A stretch of DNA of 64,000 bases from Halosolutus gelatinilyticus (GTDB lineage: Archaea; Halobacteriota; Halobacteria; Halobacteriales; Natrialbaceae), in NCBI RefSeq assembly GCF_023028105.1, contig NZ_CP095491.1:3472001-3536000 (forward strand), in the 5' to 3' direction. Below, in pieces: positions 1 to 11,417 of this stretch. The position numbers were made by a program, and so were the translations under genes. Numbering within the stretch: position 1 is the stretch's first letter; every line of letters begins with the position of its first letter. The notes beneath the pieces are model-generated. The model had not been told where the DNA came from, did not search any database, and saw only the letters and a program-made list of their open reading frames with translations.

Positions 1-1
1 C

Positions 2-529
2 GTCGTCGGACTCCTGGTCCTCGTTTCCATCCCACTGCTGTTCTTCGCTCTCGACGCCAAACGGACCCTGAACCGGTTCGGGATCGTCAAGGACGACGCG
101 CCGACTGATCCGGACGAGCAGTACCTCGCGGCCGCGCGACGCGTGTTCGCTGACCGGCCGGAGACCGCGGTCTTCATCTACGGCCACACCCACCGCCCTT
201 CGGTGACCGAACTGGGCGATCGGCTCGTCGTCAACACGGGGACCTGGCTCAAGCGCCTCCACCGCCAGCCGGCGCGGTTCGGTCTGCTTCCGCCCGTGTT
301 CTACCCCTCCTTTCAGCTGTACTACGTACGGGTTACGGCCGCTTCCGACGGCGTCGCGGTCGAGTGCCACGGCATCGAGAAACCGGATCCGGCCGCGGAG
401 GAGTTGACGCTAACCGAACGACTCGTTGCGCCCGCTCCACCGAGCAAGCCATCGCTTCCCGATCGGACCATCGTCCGCCCCACTCTCGATTCGGCGGCCG
501 ACGGAGTGCCCGCCGACGGCGACGACTGA
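2..529 (+). CDS. Calcineurin-like metallophosphoesterase, C-terminal part
   Basis: This is the 3' end of a gene whose start lies before the window; the frame is open from base 2 to the stop at 527-529 and gives about 175 residues. It begins with a hydrophobic segment (VVGLLVLVSIPLLFFAL) followed by a basic residue cluster, which looks like a membrane anchor. About 60 residues later comes IYGHTHRP, the metal-binding GHTH motif near the C-terminus of calcineurin-like phosphoesterases, then VVNTGTW, as usual in the family. The catalytic N-terminal half (DxH, GDxxD, GNHE) is outside the window. The substrate cannot be read from the sequence. The tail is proline- and acid-rich. The family call is good; the membrane location is an inference. 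Confidence 0.8.
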   Translation, partial: VVGLLVLVSIPLLFFALDAKRTLNRFGIVKDDAPTDPDEQYLAAARRVFADRPETAVFIYGHTHRPSVTELGDRLVVNTGTWLKRLHRQPARFGLLPPVFYPSFQLYYVRVTAASDGVAVECHGIEKPDPAAEELTLTERLVAPAPPSKPSLPDRTIVRPTLDSAADGVPADGDD

Positions 530-842
530 CGCATACGATGTTCACTCCACGGCCGACGCTCACCGCTCGATCGCCGTCGGTGAACGCGTAGACGCTCGGA
601 GCGCGTTCTCTGCGGTCACCGGAGAGTCGCGTCGAAACGGCAGCCGTCGTTCGACGTCCAGGTCCGACGTCGCACGTACGGACGATCGAACACGTCCGCT
701 TTTGACCGACTCGGCGTAGTGTCGACGCACCACCCTCGTCTGTGGCGCCTCGATCGGCAGCCCGCGGACGATCTCCGTCGGTCGGAACCGCACTACCTCG
801 AGAATGACCAACGTAGGACAGGCGACCACCGAGACGACGGCC

Positions 843-849
843 TTATGTA
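843..849 (+). promoter_or_regulatory. Possible distal rRNA promoter TATA box (P1)
   Basis: The sequence TTATGTA lies in a GC-rich stretch about 560 bases before 16S. It is weaker than the later boxes and is proposed by its similarity to P2 and P4. Confidence 0.35.
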
Positions 850-1033
850 GGGACCCGGGCTTCGGTGATAATGCGAACGACGTGGCGCAGGCCGCGTCCC
901 CTCCGGCTGTGTCCCAGCACGGAGGCAGGCACCGTATCCACCCCTCGTTTCGCGGCCACGGCTTCCGCTGCCGCCGCCGCGCTCGCGAGGCGCCGGATCG
1001 AGCTGCGATCGACGCCGCTTCGACACGACGCCC

Positions 1034-1040
1034 TTATATA
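1034..1040 (+). promoter_or_regulatory. rRNA promoter TATA box (P2)
   Basis: TTATATA with a TTCGAC element just upstream (1019-1024), a combination reported for haloarchaeal rRNA promoters. A start site about 25 bases downstream is expected. Confidence 0.65.
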
Positions 1041-1114
1041 CTCGGGGCGCGTACGAAATGATACGCACAAACCCATGCCGGATGCTGTTTTCGGCGCGGG
1101 ATCGATCCGTTGCC

Positions 1115-1120
1115 TTTAAG
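1115..1120 (+). promoter_or_regulatory. rRNA promoter TATA box (P3)
   Basis: TTTAAG in the form common at haloarchaeal promoters, 81 bases after P2. Confidence 0.55.
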
Positions 1121-1199
1121 TGTACAAGGGCGCTCGGATACGATGTGACGGACGAGGCGCTCGACGCCTCGTCGATCGGACGAATCGGGTTCAAAGGGG

Positions 1200-1206
1200 T
1201 TATATA
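1200..1206 (+). promoter_or_regulatory. rRNA promoter TATA box (P4, proximal)
   Basis: TTATATA followed by CTCCGG, nearly the same core as P2 (TTATATACTCGG). It is the last box before the 16S processing stem at 1284. Confidence 0.65.
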
Positions 1207-1283
1207 CTCCGGTGGACTACAATTACGTCCGAAGGAAATGAGGATTCCACCCCTGCGGTCCGCCGTACAGATGGGATCTGATG

Positions 1284-1315
1284 TTAGCCTCGACAGTTCG
1301 GTGACGCCCGATCGG
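1284..1315 (+). other. 5' arm of 16S bulge-helix-bulge processing stem
   Basis: TTAGCCTCGACAGTTC (1284-1299) pairs perfectly with 2959-2974. GGTG (1300-1303) pairs with CACC at 2952-2955, and CCCGATCGG (1307-1315) pairs with 2943-2951. The three-base bulges are ACG (1304-1306) here and TTT (2956-2958) opposite. This is the canonical splicing-endonuclease motif that excises pre-16S in archaea. Confidence 0.9.
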
Positions 1316-1406
1316 TCATCCGATCCGCGTTATCGAACGATTGGACCATTAGTGTGAGTGTGTACCAACATTCACCGCCAACCCCCGAGTTCGCTCGGGG
1401 AATAGC

Positions 1407-2878
<1,472 letters not shown>

Positions 2879-2942
2879 CAGACCGGGACCACCCCGACGG
2901 GGTGGCCCACCACGTCCAACCGTTCGATCGACCGTCGCGTGG

Positions 2943-2974
2943 CCGATCGGGCACCTTTGAACTGTCGAGGCTAA
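2943..2974 (+). other. 3' arm of 16S bulge-helix-bulge processing stem
   Basis: CCGATCGGG, CACC, bulge TTT and GAACTGTCGAGGCTAA form the partner of 1284-1315. Confidence 0.9.
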
Positions 2975-3014
2975 CGTTTGTACCTCTCACCGCCGAGGTC
3001 GGCGGTGAGAGGGT

Positions 3015-3086
3015 GGGCCCATAGCTCAGTGGTAGAGTGCCTCCTTTGCAAGGAGGATGCCCAGGGTTCGAATCCCTGTGGGTCCA
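3015..3086 (+). tRNA. tRNA-Ala (anticodon UGC)
   Basis: The 72-base gene folds as a standard cloverleaf. Acceptor GGGCCCA (3015-3021) pairs with TGGGTCC (3079-3085), with A as discriminator. The D-arm holds AGCTCAGTGGTAGAGT. The anticodon stem CCTCC/GGAGG encloses the TGC anticodon, and the T-arm is GGTTCGAATCC. The 3' CCA is not encoded. tRNA-Ala(UGC) in the 16S-23S spacer is the usual euryarchaeal arrangement. Confidence 0.97.
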
Positions 3087-3240
3087 TGTCTCGGAGCGGA
3101 TCGAGATCGTGTCCCTTAAGTGGGAGACGGCGCTACGATCCAATCCGACAATAACCGATGCACCACTCCGCGCAAGCGTGGGTGGGAAGGGTTAATGCAC
3201 GCTTGGCAGTCTCCAAGCGTGCAGATGAGACCGTGTGTAC

Positions 3241-3269
3241 GTGTAGTCCAGGCGTCCACTGGACCCGTT
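3241..3269 (+). other. 5' arm of 23S bulge-helix-bulge processing stem
   Basis: GTGTAGTCCAG (3241-3251) pairs with 6291-6301. GCGT (3252-3255) pairs, with one G-U, to ACGT at 6284-6287. CTGGACCCGTT (3259-3269) pairs with 6273-6283. The three-base bulges are CCA (3256-3258) and AAA (6288-6290). Confidence 0.88.
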
Positions 3270-3321
3270 CCCGGGTCACTCGGTTACATCTCTGATGTAA
3301 CCCATACCAGATCCGACGAAC

Positions 3322-6236
<2,915 letters not shown>

Positions 6237-6272
6237 ATACATTACGTTACATTGGATCTGCACTGGCCCGGA

Positions 6273-6301
6273 AACGGGTCCAGACGTAAACTGGACTACA
6301 C
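6273..6301 (+). other. 3' arm of 23S bulge-helix-bulge processing stem
   Basis: AACGGGTCCAG, ACGT, bulge AAA and CTGGACTACAC form the partner of 3241-3269. Confidence 0.88.
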
Positions 6302-6368
6302 GCACATTACGGTCACAACACAACCAACCGATATTGGCATGATCGCGGTTCGATTCCGCGAATCGGCG

Positions 6369-6489
6369 TTACGGCGGCCACAGCGGCGGGGACCCTCCCG
6401 TACCCATCCCGAACACGGAAGATAAGCCCGCCAGCGTGTCGGTCAGTACTGGAGTGGGAGACCCTCTGGAAACCCCGATTCGCCGCCGA
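6369..6489 (+). rRNA. rrf: 5S ribosomal RNA
   Basis: The gene starts TTACGGCGGCCACAGCGGCG and contains CCGTACCCATCCCGAACACG, the most conserved 5S segment. The 3' strand GATTCGCCGCC closes helix I. Its length of about 121 bases is normal. The spacer from 23S is about 130 bases. No tRNA-Cys follows, unlike many haloarchaeal rRNA operons; a terminator comes directly after. Confidence 0.95.
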
Positions 6490-6512
6490 CCACTCATACT
6501 CTATTCAATCAC

Positions 6513-6551
6513 GCCCCGCACAGCCGAAGCAGCGGCTGTGCGGGGCTTTTT
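6513..6551 (+). terminator. rRNA operon terminator hairpin
   Basis: GCCCCGCACAGCCG (6513-6526) and its perfect complement CGGCTGTGCGGGGC are separated by six bases and followed by TTTTT. The stem has 14 GC-rich pairs, giving a classic hairpin plus T-run 24 bases after 5S. Confidence 0.85.
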
Positions 6552-6680
6552 GCATATCTCCACCAGGGCTATCGTTAGCGCAGTCGAGCGGCATCGTCGA
6601 TCGGACGCGGTTCGTGGCCGATTCGAACACCAAATTACTTTGGAGAGGCGTTTACCCCGACGTGTGAAAGTACGTGAGGT

Positions 6681-7094
6681 ATGGGTAATTCGCTATCCCT
6701 GGATGCCGCTTACGAACTCTTGTCGGCGGCTCGCCGTCGGTACGTCCTGTATTATTTGCTCGAAAACGAGGAAGGGAATATCGATGGGGTGGCGCTCCAG
6801 ATCGCCGCGTGGGAGGCGGGAATCCCGGTAACGGCGGTTTCGGAAGACGATCGGAAGGCGATCGTCATCTCGTTGGTTCACAAGCACATCCCGAAGCTCG
6901 CAGATCTCGAAGTTGCCGAGTACGACGCGCGAAGCGGTGACGTGGTGACCGGAGCGCGCTTCGAAGAGCTTCGCCCCTTCGTCGATCGAGCCAGAGCGGC
7001 CGACGATGCGACAGTTATCGACGAATCGCGAGAGTCGTTTCTGTACAGTAATCCGGAGCATGGGTCGGAAAACGAAACCGGCGGAACTCGGTGA
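6681..7094 (+). CDS. DUF7344-type winged-helix regulator
   Basis: The 137-residue protein starts MGNSLSLDAAYELLSAARRR. It matches the haloarchaeal DUF7344 pattern: a first helix with LLSAARRRYVLYYLL, a variable middle and a wing-like end SLVHKHIPKLADLEVAEYD. The second family member in this window (18515-18937) shows the same LxHxHxPxLADxxV stretch. Such proteins are thought to be small DNA-binding regulators. It stands alone between the rRNA operon and the halocyanin gene. The ATG at 6681 is preceded by a GTGAGGT that could act as a ribosome-binding site. Targets are unknown; nearness to the respiratory genes is only suggestive. Confidence 0.75.
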   Translation: MGNSLSLDAAYELLSAARRRYVLYYLLENEEGNIDGVALQIAAWEAGIPVTAVSEDDRKAIVISLVHKHIPKLADLEVAEYDARSGDVVTGARFEELRPFVDRARAADDATVIDESRESFLYSNPEHGSENETGGTR

Positions 7095-7198
7095 ATAGGG
7101 GCCAAGGCGACAGCGGGCTCCGATCGGCGCGGCTGGGCAACGAACGATAATTAGTGTCCGAAGGGGTGAGAAGGCATTAACGCGCGCGGTTCAGGGGC

Positions 7199-7684
7199 TT
7201 ATTCGATTTGGATATCTCCCTGCATGTTTGTGTGGGGGCGACAGCGGTAGTACGCCATCTCGGACGTTGCGGTGATCTTGAGCATCTGATCGTCGCCGGG
7301 TTCCGAGGCCATCTCGGTTTCGTAGTCTTTGACGACCTTCTCGCTATCGTTCCAGATCATGAAGTTGTGTTCCATGCTGCCGCCGTTTTTGGTCCATCCG
7401 ATCTCGTAGTCTTTCTCTTCTTTAAGGACGAGCGTCGGGTTCTCAACGCCGTCGATGGCCGACGGGGCGAGCCCTTTCCAGCCGGCGGTGTTGGCTTCGA
7501 ACTCGATCGTCGTTCCAGGGTCGATTTTGTACGTGTCGCCGCCGTTCTTGCCATCGCTCTCATTGGCGTTTTCGTCGCCGTTTTCGCCACTGCTGTCGCC
7601 GCCGCTGAGACAGCCGGCGAGCGCAGCGATCGTCAGGCCGGACGCTTTCAGAACCGTTCGCCGGTCGGGGTTGAAGGAACTCAT
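7199..7684 (-). CDS. Halocyanin-like blue copper lipoprotein with amicyanin-type ligand loop
   Basis: The 161-residue protein has a twin-arginine signal (RRTVLKASG, residues 8-16) and a lipobox ending in Cys25 (AALAGC), so it is exported folded and lipid-anchored. An acid-rich linker (27-52) leads to a cupredoxin domain. Likely type-1 copper ligands are His106 (MEHNF), Cys148, His151 and Met154. The C-x2-H-x2-M spacing in CRPHTNM matches the short amicyanin loop (CTPHPFM), not the longer plastocyanin loop. It is probably a membrane-bound electron carrier to the oxidase encoded next door, by known halocyanin roles. The promoter region carries two palindromes (7734-7748 and 7754-7771). Confidence 0.85.
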   Translation of the reverse strand: MSSFNPDRRTVLKASGLTIAALAGCLSGGDSSGENGDENANESDGKNGGDTYKIDPGTTIEFEANTAGWKGLAPSAIDGVENPTLVLKEEKDYEIGWTKNGGSMEHNFMIWNDSEKVVKDYETEMASEPGDDQMLKITATSEMAYYRCRPHTNMQGDIQIE

Positions 7685-7733
7685 CGGTGTACCTGACTGT
7701 AGGGGAGCAGAGACAATGAAGACGTAATTTGGT

Positions 7734-7748
7734 TCCCACGTCGTGGGA
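7734..7748. promoter_or_regulatory. Operator-like palindrome, halocyanin promoter
   Basis: TCCCACGTCGTGGGA has perfect 7-base arms around a central T. It lies just upstream of the presumed TATA box of the halocyanin gene, so it could be a regulator site. Confidence 0.5.
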
Positions 7749-7753
7749 GCAGG

Positions 7754-7771
7754 ACCCGAATATATTCGGGT
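7754..7771. promoter_or_regulatory. Perfect 18-base palindrome with TATA core
   Basis: ACCCGAATATATTCGGGT is a perfect palindrome 70 bases before the halocyanin start. It agrees at 15 of 18 positions with ACGCGATTATATTCGCGT at 21753-21770 before an HTH_10 regulator gene, which suggests one binding protein for both. The TATAT core could also serve as a TATA box. Confidence 0.55.
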
Positions 7772-8139
7772 AGCGTGAACAGTACGCGAATCGCGTCAGT
7801 ACAACCGTCGTTAATCTCGATCGCAGCGGGAGTACAGCGGCTCTCTGGCCTGATTGCCGTTCAATGAGAATGTCACCCGGAACACTAACGTCCAGCCTCA
7901 TCCCGTGGCGGCGTGCCGCGTCGGCTGGCTAACCCTCGTGCCGGGCGGGGGTGTGCGCGTCCCCAGGCGGAGACGACGTCGGTCGTCTCGTGGTGGAGTA
8001 CACCACTGATATGTCGCGTGTCCGGGTTCGCCGTGCTGTCATCGCACCCGTATGGGTTCGCTCGGACGGGGACTAAGGACACGCACCTGACGTAGGCGAT
8101 CCGGACGGTTAAGTGTTCCAGTCGCCGGCGGCGGCCTCG

Positions 8140-8910
8140 TTACGGGTCGTCCGGCGCCGTCGCGCGACTATCTTCGTTCTCCTCGAGCCACGCCTCGTAT
8201 TCGTCCTGTTCGAGGACGACGACGTCGGCGTCCATCCGCGAGTGGCCGACCCCGCAAAACTCGGTGCAGACGGCCTCGTACTCGCCGGGTTCGTAGACGA
8301 AAGTCCGAATGCGGGTGTACTCGCCGGGGTACCCGTCCTGTTTGACGCCGAGGTCCGGGATGAACAGGGAGTGAATGACGTCTTCGGTCGTGATCCATAT
8401 CGTCACATCCTGATTGGCGGGCAGCACCAGTTCGTCTTCCATCGTGATGTTGTGGCTTGGATAGGTCGTCTCCCAGTGCCACTGGTAGCCTCGGACGACC
8501 AGTTCCTCGTCGTCGGTTTCGGGGAGATCGTCGACCGACTCGATCGCCTCCCCGCTGCCGGCGCCGGGTTCGGTGATCTGTGTAGGGGAGACGTACGGAT
8601 TGACGAGGACGCTGTAGCCGGCGACTCCGACGAACAGTAGGATGATCGCCGTCGCGATAGTCCAGGTGATCTCGAGGGCCGGATCTTCCGCGGTCGGCTG
8701 TGGATCGTCGTTGTCGCGGAACTTGACGGCCGCGTAGACGAGGATCATGACGACGAACAGCGACAGGGGCAGCGCCACGTAGAGTAGCTGGTACTCGAGC
8801 CCCACGATCGCGTCCCGATTTACCGACTGGGCGACGACGCTCCCGGTCGACGCGAGCAGCGCCGCGAGTGTGACGAGGACGGTTCCGATCGTACGCCGGC
8901 GGCGACTCAT
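8140..8910 (-). CDS. coxB: Cytochrome c oxidase subunit II
   Basis: The ATG at 8908-8910 gives 256 residues starting MSRRRRTIG, a signal-like basic start plus hydrophobic stretch; an in-frame extension to 9030 is rejected because it runs through the promoter region. Two transmembrane helices follow (YVALPLSLFVVMILVYAAV and ATAIILLFVGVAGYSVLV). The periplasmic-type cupredoxin domain has VIHSLFIPDL and CTEFCGVGHSRM, the CuA ligand set (His, Cys, Glu, Cys, His, Met). It accepts electrons from a carrier such as halocyanin and passes them to heme in CoxA. It is transcribed divergently from coxA, with an inverted repeat between the two. Confidence 0.95.
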   Translation of the reverse strand: MSRRRRTIGTVLVTLAALLASTGSVVAQSVNRDAIVGLEYQLLYVALPLSLFVVMILVYAAVKFRDNDDPQPTAEDPALEITWTIATAIILLFVGVAGYSVLVNPYVSPTQITEPGAGSGEAIESVDDLPETDDEELVVRGYQWHWETTYPSHNITMEDELVLPANQDVTIWITTEDVIHSLFIPDLGVKQDGYPGEYTRIRTFVYEPGEYEAVCTEFCGVGHSRMDADVVVLEQDEYEAWLEENEDSRATAPDDP

Positions 8911-8960
8911 TGCGGTGGCGTTCAACGACCCCCGTGAAATACGGCCTTCATTACGAAACA

Positions 8961-9017
8961 GACTATCACGAACACTGACTTGTATTGTAGAAGAACTTAT
9001 CGGTGTCTGTGATAGTC
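8961..9017. promoter_or_regulatory. Inverted repeat between coxB and coxA
   Basis: GACTATCACGAACAC (8961-8975) and GTGTCTGTGATAGTC (9003-9017) are inverted copies with 13 of 15 pairs matching and a 27-base spacer. The repeat sits between the divergent promoters of coxB and coxA, where one regulator could act on both. Confidence 0.5.
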
Positions 9018-9036
9018 TCGCTCTCATCAACTGAGC

Positions 9037-9043
9037 TTTATTG
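9037..9043 (+). promoter_or_regulatory. TATA box for the coxA transcript
   Basis: TTTATTG lies 24-30 bases before the ATG at 9067, the spacing of leaderless haloarchaeal transcripts. Confidence 0.55.
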
Positions 9044-9066
9044 GCGTCGCTGATGAGACCACGGGC

Positions 9067-9138
9067 ATGAACGCCGATGAGTGTGTTGGACGTGCGCGAG
9101 CGACGATGATTTCGCTGGGGGAGGTGACGAATCGGTGA
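9067..9138 (+). CDS. Short leader ORF coupled to coxA
   Basis: ATG at 9067 opens a 23-codon frame (MNADECVGRARATMISLGEV...) that stops with TGA at 9136-9138 and overlaps the GTG of coxA at 9135. The TATA box at 9037 puts the ATG at or near the transcript start, so this ORF would be translated first as a leaderless message. It contains the GGGGGAGGTGA ribosome-binding site of coxA (about 9116-9126). Ribosomes finishing here could restart on coxA. The peptide itself resembles nothing I know; its role may be only translational coupling. Confidence 0.45.
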   Translation: MNADECVGRARATMISLGEVTNR

Positions 9139-11417
9139 ATCGGGCGCTCGTGGAGGTGTCGCTGTTCGCGGCGATTTTTCTGAGCTGTCTCCTCACGGCG
9201 GCCGTCGCCCGGTGGCTTCGGGCTGATCCGTCGCCCGACGGTGGATACGCGACCGTCGGCGAACGCGGCGTGACCTGGCGCGACGCGAAGGCGGCGGCGA
9301 TTCGCTGGACGACGACGACGAATCACCGGGAGATCGGATTGCTCTACATCGCCTTCGGCACCGTCGCGGCGATGTGGGGAGGGGTCGACGCGATGATGAT
9401 GCGGACCCACCTGCTCACCCCTGCGGCGGACATCTGGACGGAACAGACGTACAACGAACTGTTCACGATGCACGGGCTGACGATGCTCATTTTCTTCGTC
9501 ACGCCCGTCTTCTTCGGGATCGGTAACTACTTCTTGCCGTTGCTGATCGGGGCCGACGACATGGCGTTTCCCCGGCTCAACGCCCTGGGTTTCTGGATGC
9601 TCCCGCCGGCCCTGTTGCTCTCGCGGCTGGGGATCGTCGCCGAGGTGACCGCGAAGACCCTCTCGCTGATCGTTCCCGACAGCTGGCTCACCGCCCTGTT
9701 TGTGCTCCGCGAGCCGGCGATCGGCTGGACGATGTACACGCCGCTGTCCTCGACGACGCCGGATCCGCAGATCAACTTCCTCCTGCTGGGGCTCCACTTA
9801 AGCGGCATCGCCACCACGATCGGTGCGATCAACTTCGTCACGACGATCGTCTACGAGCGCGACGACGCTATCGGCTGGGCGAACCTCGACATCTTCTCGT
9901 GGAACATGCTCGTGACGAGTATGATCGTCCTGTTCGCGTTCCCGCTGCTGGGCACCGCGCTCTTGATGCTGCTGTTCGATCGTAACTTCGGGACGACTTT
10001 CTTCGCAACCGACGGCGGCGGTCCCATCCTCTGGCAGCACCTGTTCTGGTTCTGGGGCCACCCCGAGGTGTACATCCTCTTTCTGCCCGCGGCCGGGCTG
10101 ATGAGCCTCATCCTGCCGAAGTTCGTCGGGCGGAAGCTGTTCGGCTTCAAGTTCATCGTCTACTCGACGATCGCGATCGGCGTCCTCTCGTTCGGCGTCT
10201 GGGCACACCACATGTTCACGACCGGGATCGATCCCCGCGTCCGGGCGAGTTTCATGGCTACGTCGGTCGCGATCGCCGTCCCTAGCGCGATCAAGGTGTT
10301 CAACTGGATTACGACGATGTGGAACGGGAACGTCAAACTCGCCGCGCCGACGATCCTCTGCGTTGGCGGGATCGGGATGTTCATTTACGGCGGCATCACC
10401 GGGATCTTCCTCGCCGTGATCCCCATCGACATCGTCTACCACGACACCTACTACGTCGTGGGGCACTTCCACCTCATCGTCATGGGAATCATCCCGCTGA
10501 TGATGTTCTCCGCGAGCTACTACTGGTATCCCCTGCTGACCGGGCGGCTCTACGATCGCCGACTCGCGCTCTTCCAGTCGACGCTGCTCGTGGCTGGGTC
10601 GGCGCTCACGTTCGTAACGCTGTTGGCAATCGGCTTTCTGGAGTTACCCCGACGGTACGCGACCTACCCGTCCGAGTTCCAGAACTTCCAGATCGTTGCG
10701 ACCGTCGGCGCCTACATCATCGGGCTGAGCGTGCTGCTGTGGCTCTACAACCTGATCTGGTCGTACTTCCACGGCGACCCCGTCGAGTCCGCCGATCCGT
10801 GGGACCTCAAATCGACCGAGCAGTTCACGCCGGAGTGGCAGTGGTTCGAGGAGAAACTCGAGCGCGAGCGCGGGATTCCTCCGACGGAACCGGACGTCGT
10901 TCGGCGAACGTACGAACCGGCGCACGATCGCCCGCCCTCGTTGGTCGCCCGGATCAGGCCGGTCGCGCGGACGGTCGTGAGCGACGCCAGCGTGGGGGCG
11001 ATCGGCGGCCTCATCGGGACGCTGCTCATGTCCGGGGCGCTCGCCGTGGCCGTCCTCCTCGGGGTCTTTGACCTCGACTCCTTCGCGGGGCTCGCGACGC
11101 TGGTCGGCTTCCCGTCGAACGTCGCCCTCGGCTACGCCGTCTTCCTCGTCGGCGGGATGACCGTCTGGCCGCTGCTCTTCCTGGCGCTCGGCGAGTATCT
11201 GCCCGGCGAACTCACCCTCGTTACGGGGCTGTGGTACGCGACCGTGGCTGCCTCCGGGTTCGCGATCGCGTTCCACACTACTCAGACCGGACTCGAACTG
11301 GTCGCGTACCTCGTGTTCGTCCTGCTCGCACACTGGATCTACGGGCTCGGTCTCGCCGGGACGATCGAGTACCTCGGCGGCCGTCGCCCGTCCCCACCCG
11401 AGGAACGAGGCTCATGA
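9135..11417 (+). CDS. coxA: Cytochrome c oxidase subunit I with C-terminal membrane extension
   Basis: The GTG at 9135 is chosen because GGAGGTGA lies just upstream; it gives 760 residues. The core (about 65-600) has the heme-copper oxidase signature: TMHGLTM, HPEVY with His309 and Tyr313 (the cross-linked pair), the CuB histidines in HHMFTTG, and HDTYYVVGHFHLI carrying heme ligands. It reduces oxygen and pumps protons in the membrane. After residue 610 comes an extra domain of about 150 residues with four hydrophobic helices, absent from bacterial CoxA but seen in haloarchaeal fused forms. The next gene overlaps its stop by four bases (ATGA). Confidence 0.95.
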   Translation: MNRALVEVSLFAAIFLSCLLTAAVARWLRADPSPDGGYATVGERGVTWRDAKAAAIRWTTTTNHREIGLLYIAFGTVAAMWGGVDAMMMRTHLLTPAADIWTEQTYNELFTMHGLTMLIFFVTPVFFGIGNYFLPLLIGADDMAFPRLNALGFWMLPPALLLSRLGIVAEVTAKTLSLIVPDSWLTALFVLREPAIGWTMYTPLSSTTPDPQINFLLLGLHLSGIATTIGAINFVTTIVYERDDAIGWANLDIFSWNMLVTSMIVLFAFPLLGTALLMLLFDRNFGTTFFATDGGGPILWQHLFWFWGHPEVYILFLPAAGLMSLILPKFVGRKLFGFKFIVYSTIAIGVLSFGVWAHHMFTTGIDPRVRASFMATSVAIAVPSAIKVFNWITTMWNGNVKLAAPTILCVGGIGMFIYGGITGIFLAVIPIDIVYHDTYYVVGHFHLIVMGIIPLMMFSASYYWYPLLTGRLYDRRLALFQSTLLVAGSALTFVTLLAIGFLELPRRYATYPSEFQNFQIVATVGAYIIGLSVLLWLYNLIWSYFHGDPVESADPWDLKSTEQFTPEWQWFEEKLERERGIPPTEPDVVRRTYEPAHDRPPSLVARIRPVARTVVSDASVGAIGGLIGTLLMSGALAVAVLLGVFDLDSFAGLATLVGFPSNVALGYAVFLVGGMTVWPLLFLALGEYLPGELTLVTGLWYATVAASGFAIAFHTTQTGLELVAYLVFVLLAHWIYGLGLAGTIEYLGGRRPSPPEERGS

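Larger units (their letters stand above)
530..1406 (+). promoter_or_regulatory. rRNA operon leader and promoter region, no protein gene
   Basis: These 877 bases hold no convincing protein gene; short open frames on both strands lack haloarchaeal codon bias. They contain four TATA-like boxes (843-849, 1034-1040, 1115-1120, 1200-1206), spaced about 190, 80 and 85 bases apart, and the 5' arm of the 16S processing stem. Tandem rRNA promoters are known in halophilic archaea. Confidence 0.7.
7685..8139 (-). promoter_or_regulatory. Halocyanin promoter region and coxB 3' flank, no gene
   Basis: No protein gene is supported in these 455 bases. On the minus strand, AAATTA around 7727-7732 is a likely TATA box for the halocyanin gene. 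Two strong palindromes lie just upstream at 7734-7748 and 7754-7771. The part nearer coxB (7800-8139) shows nothing I can interpret. Confidence 0.5.

Noticed and set aside
6513-6551. Possible tRNA after 5S
   Set aside because: The sequence is a perfect 14-pair hairpin followed by T residues, with no T-arm or D-arm, so it is a terminator.
8911-9030. N-terminal extension of coxB by 40 residues
   Set aside because: It covers the divergent promoter and inverted repeat and would bury the signal sequence inside the protein.
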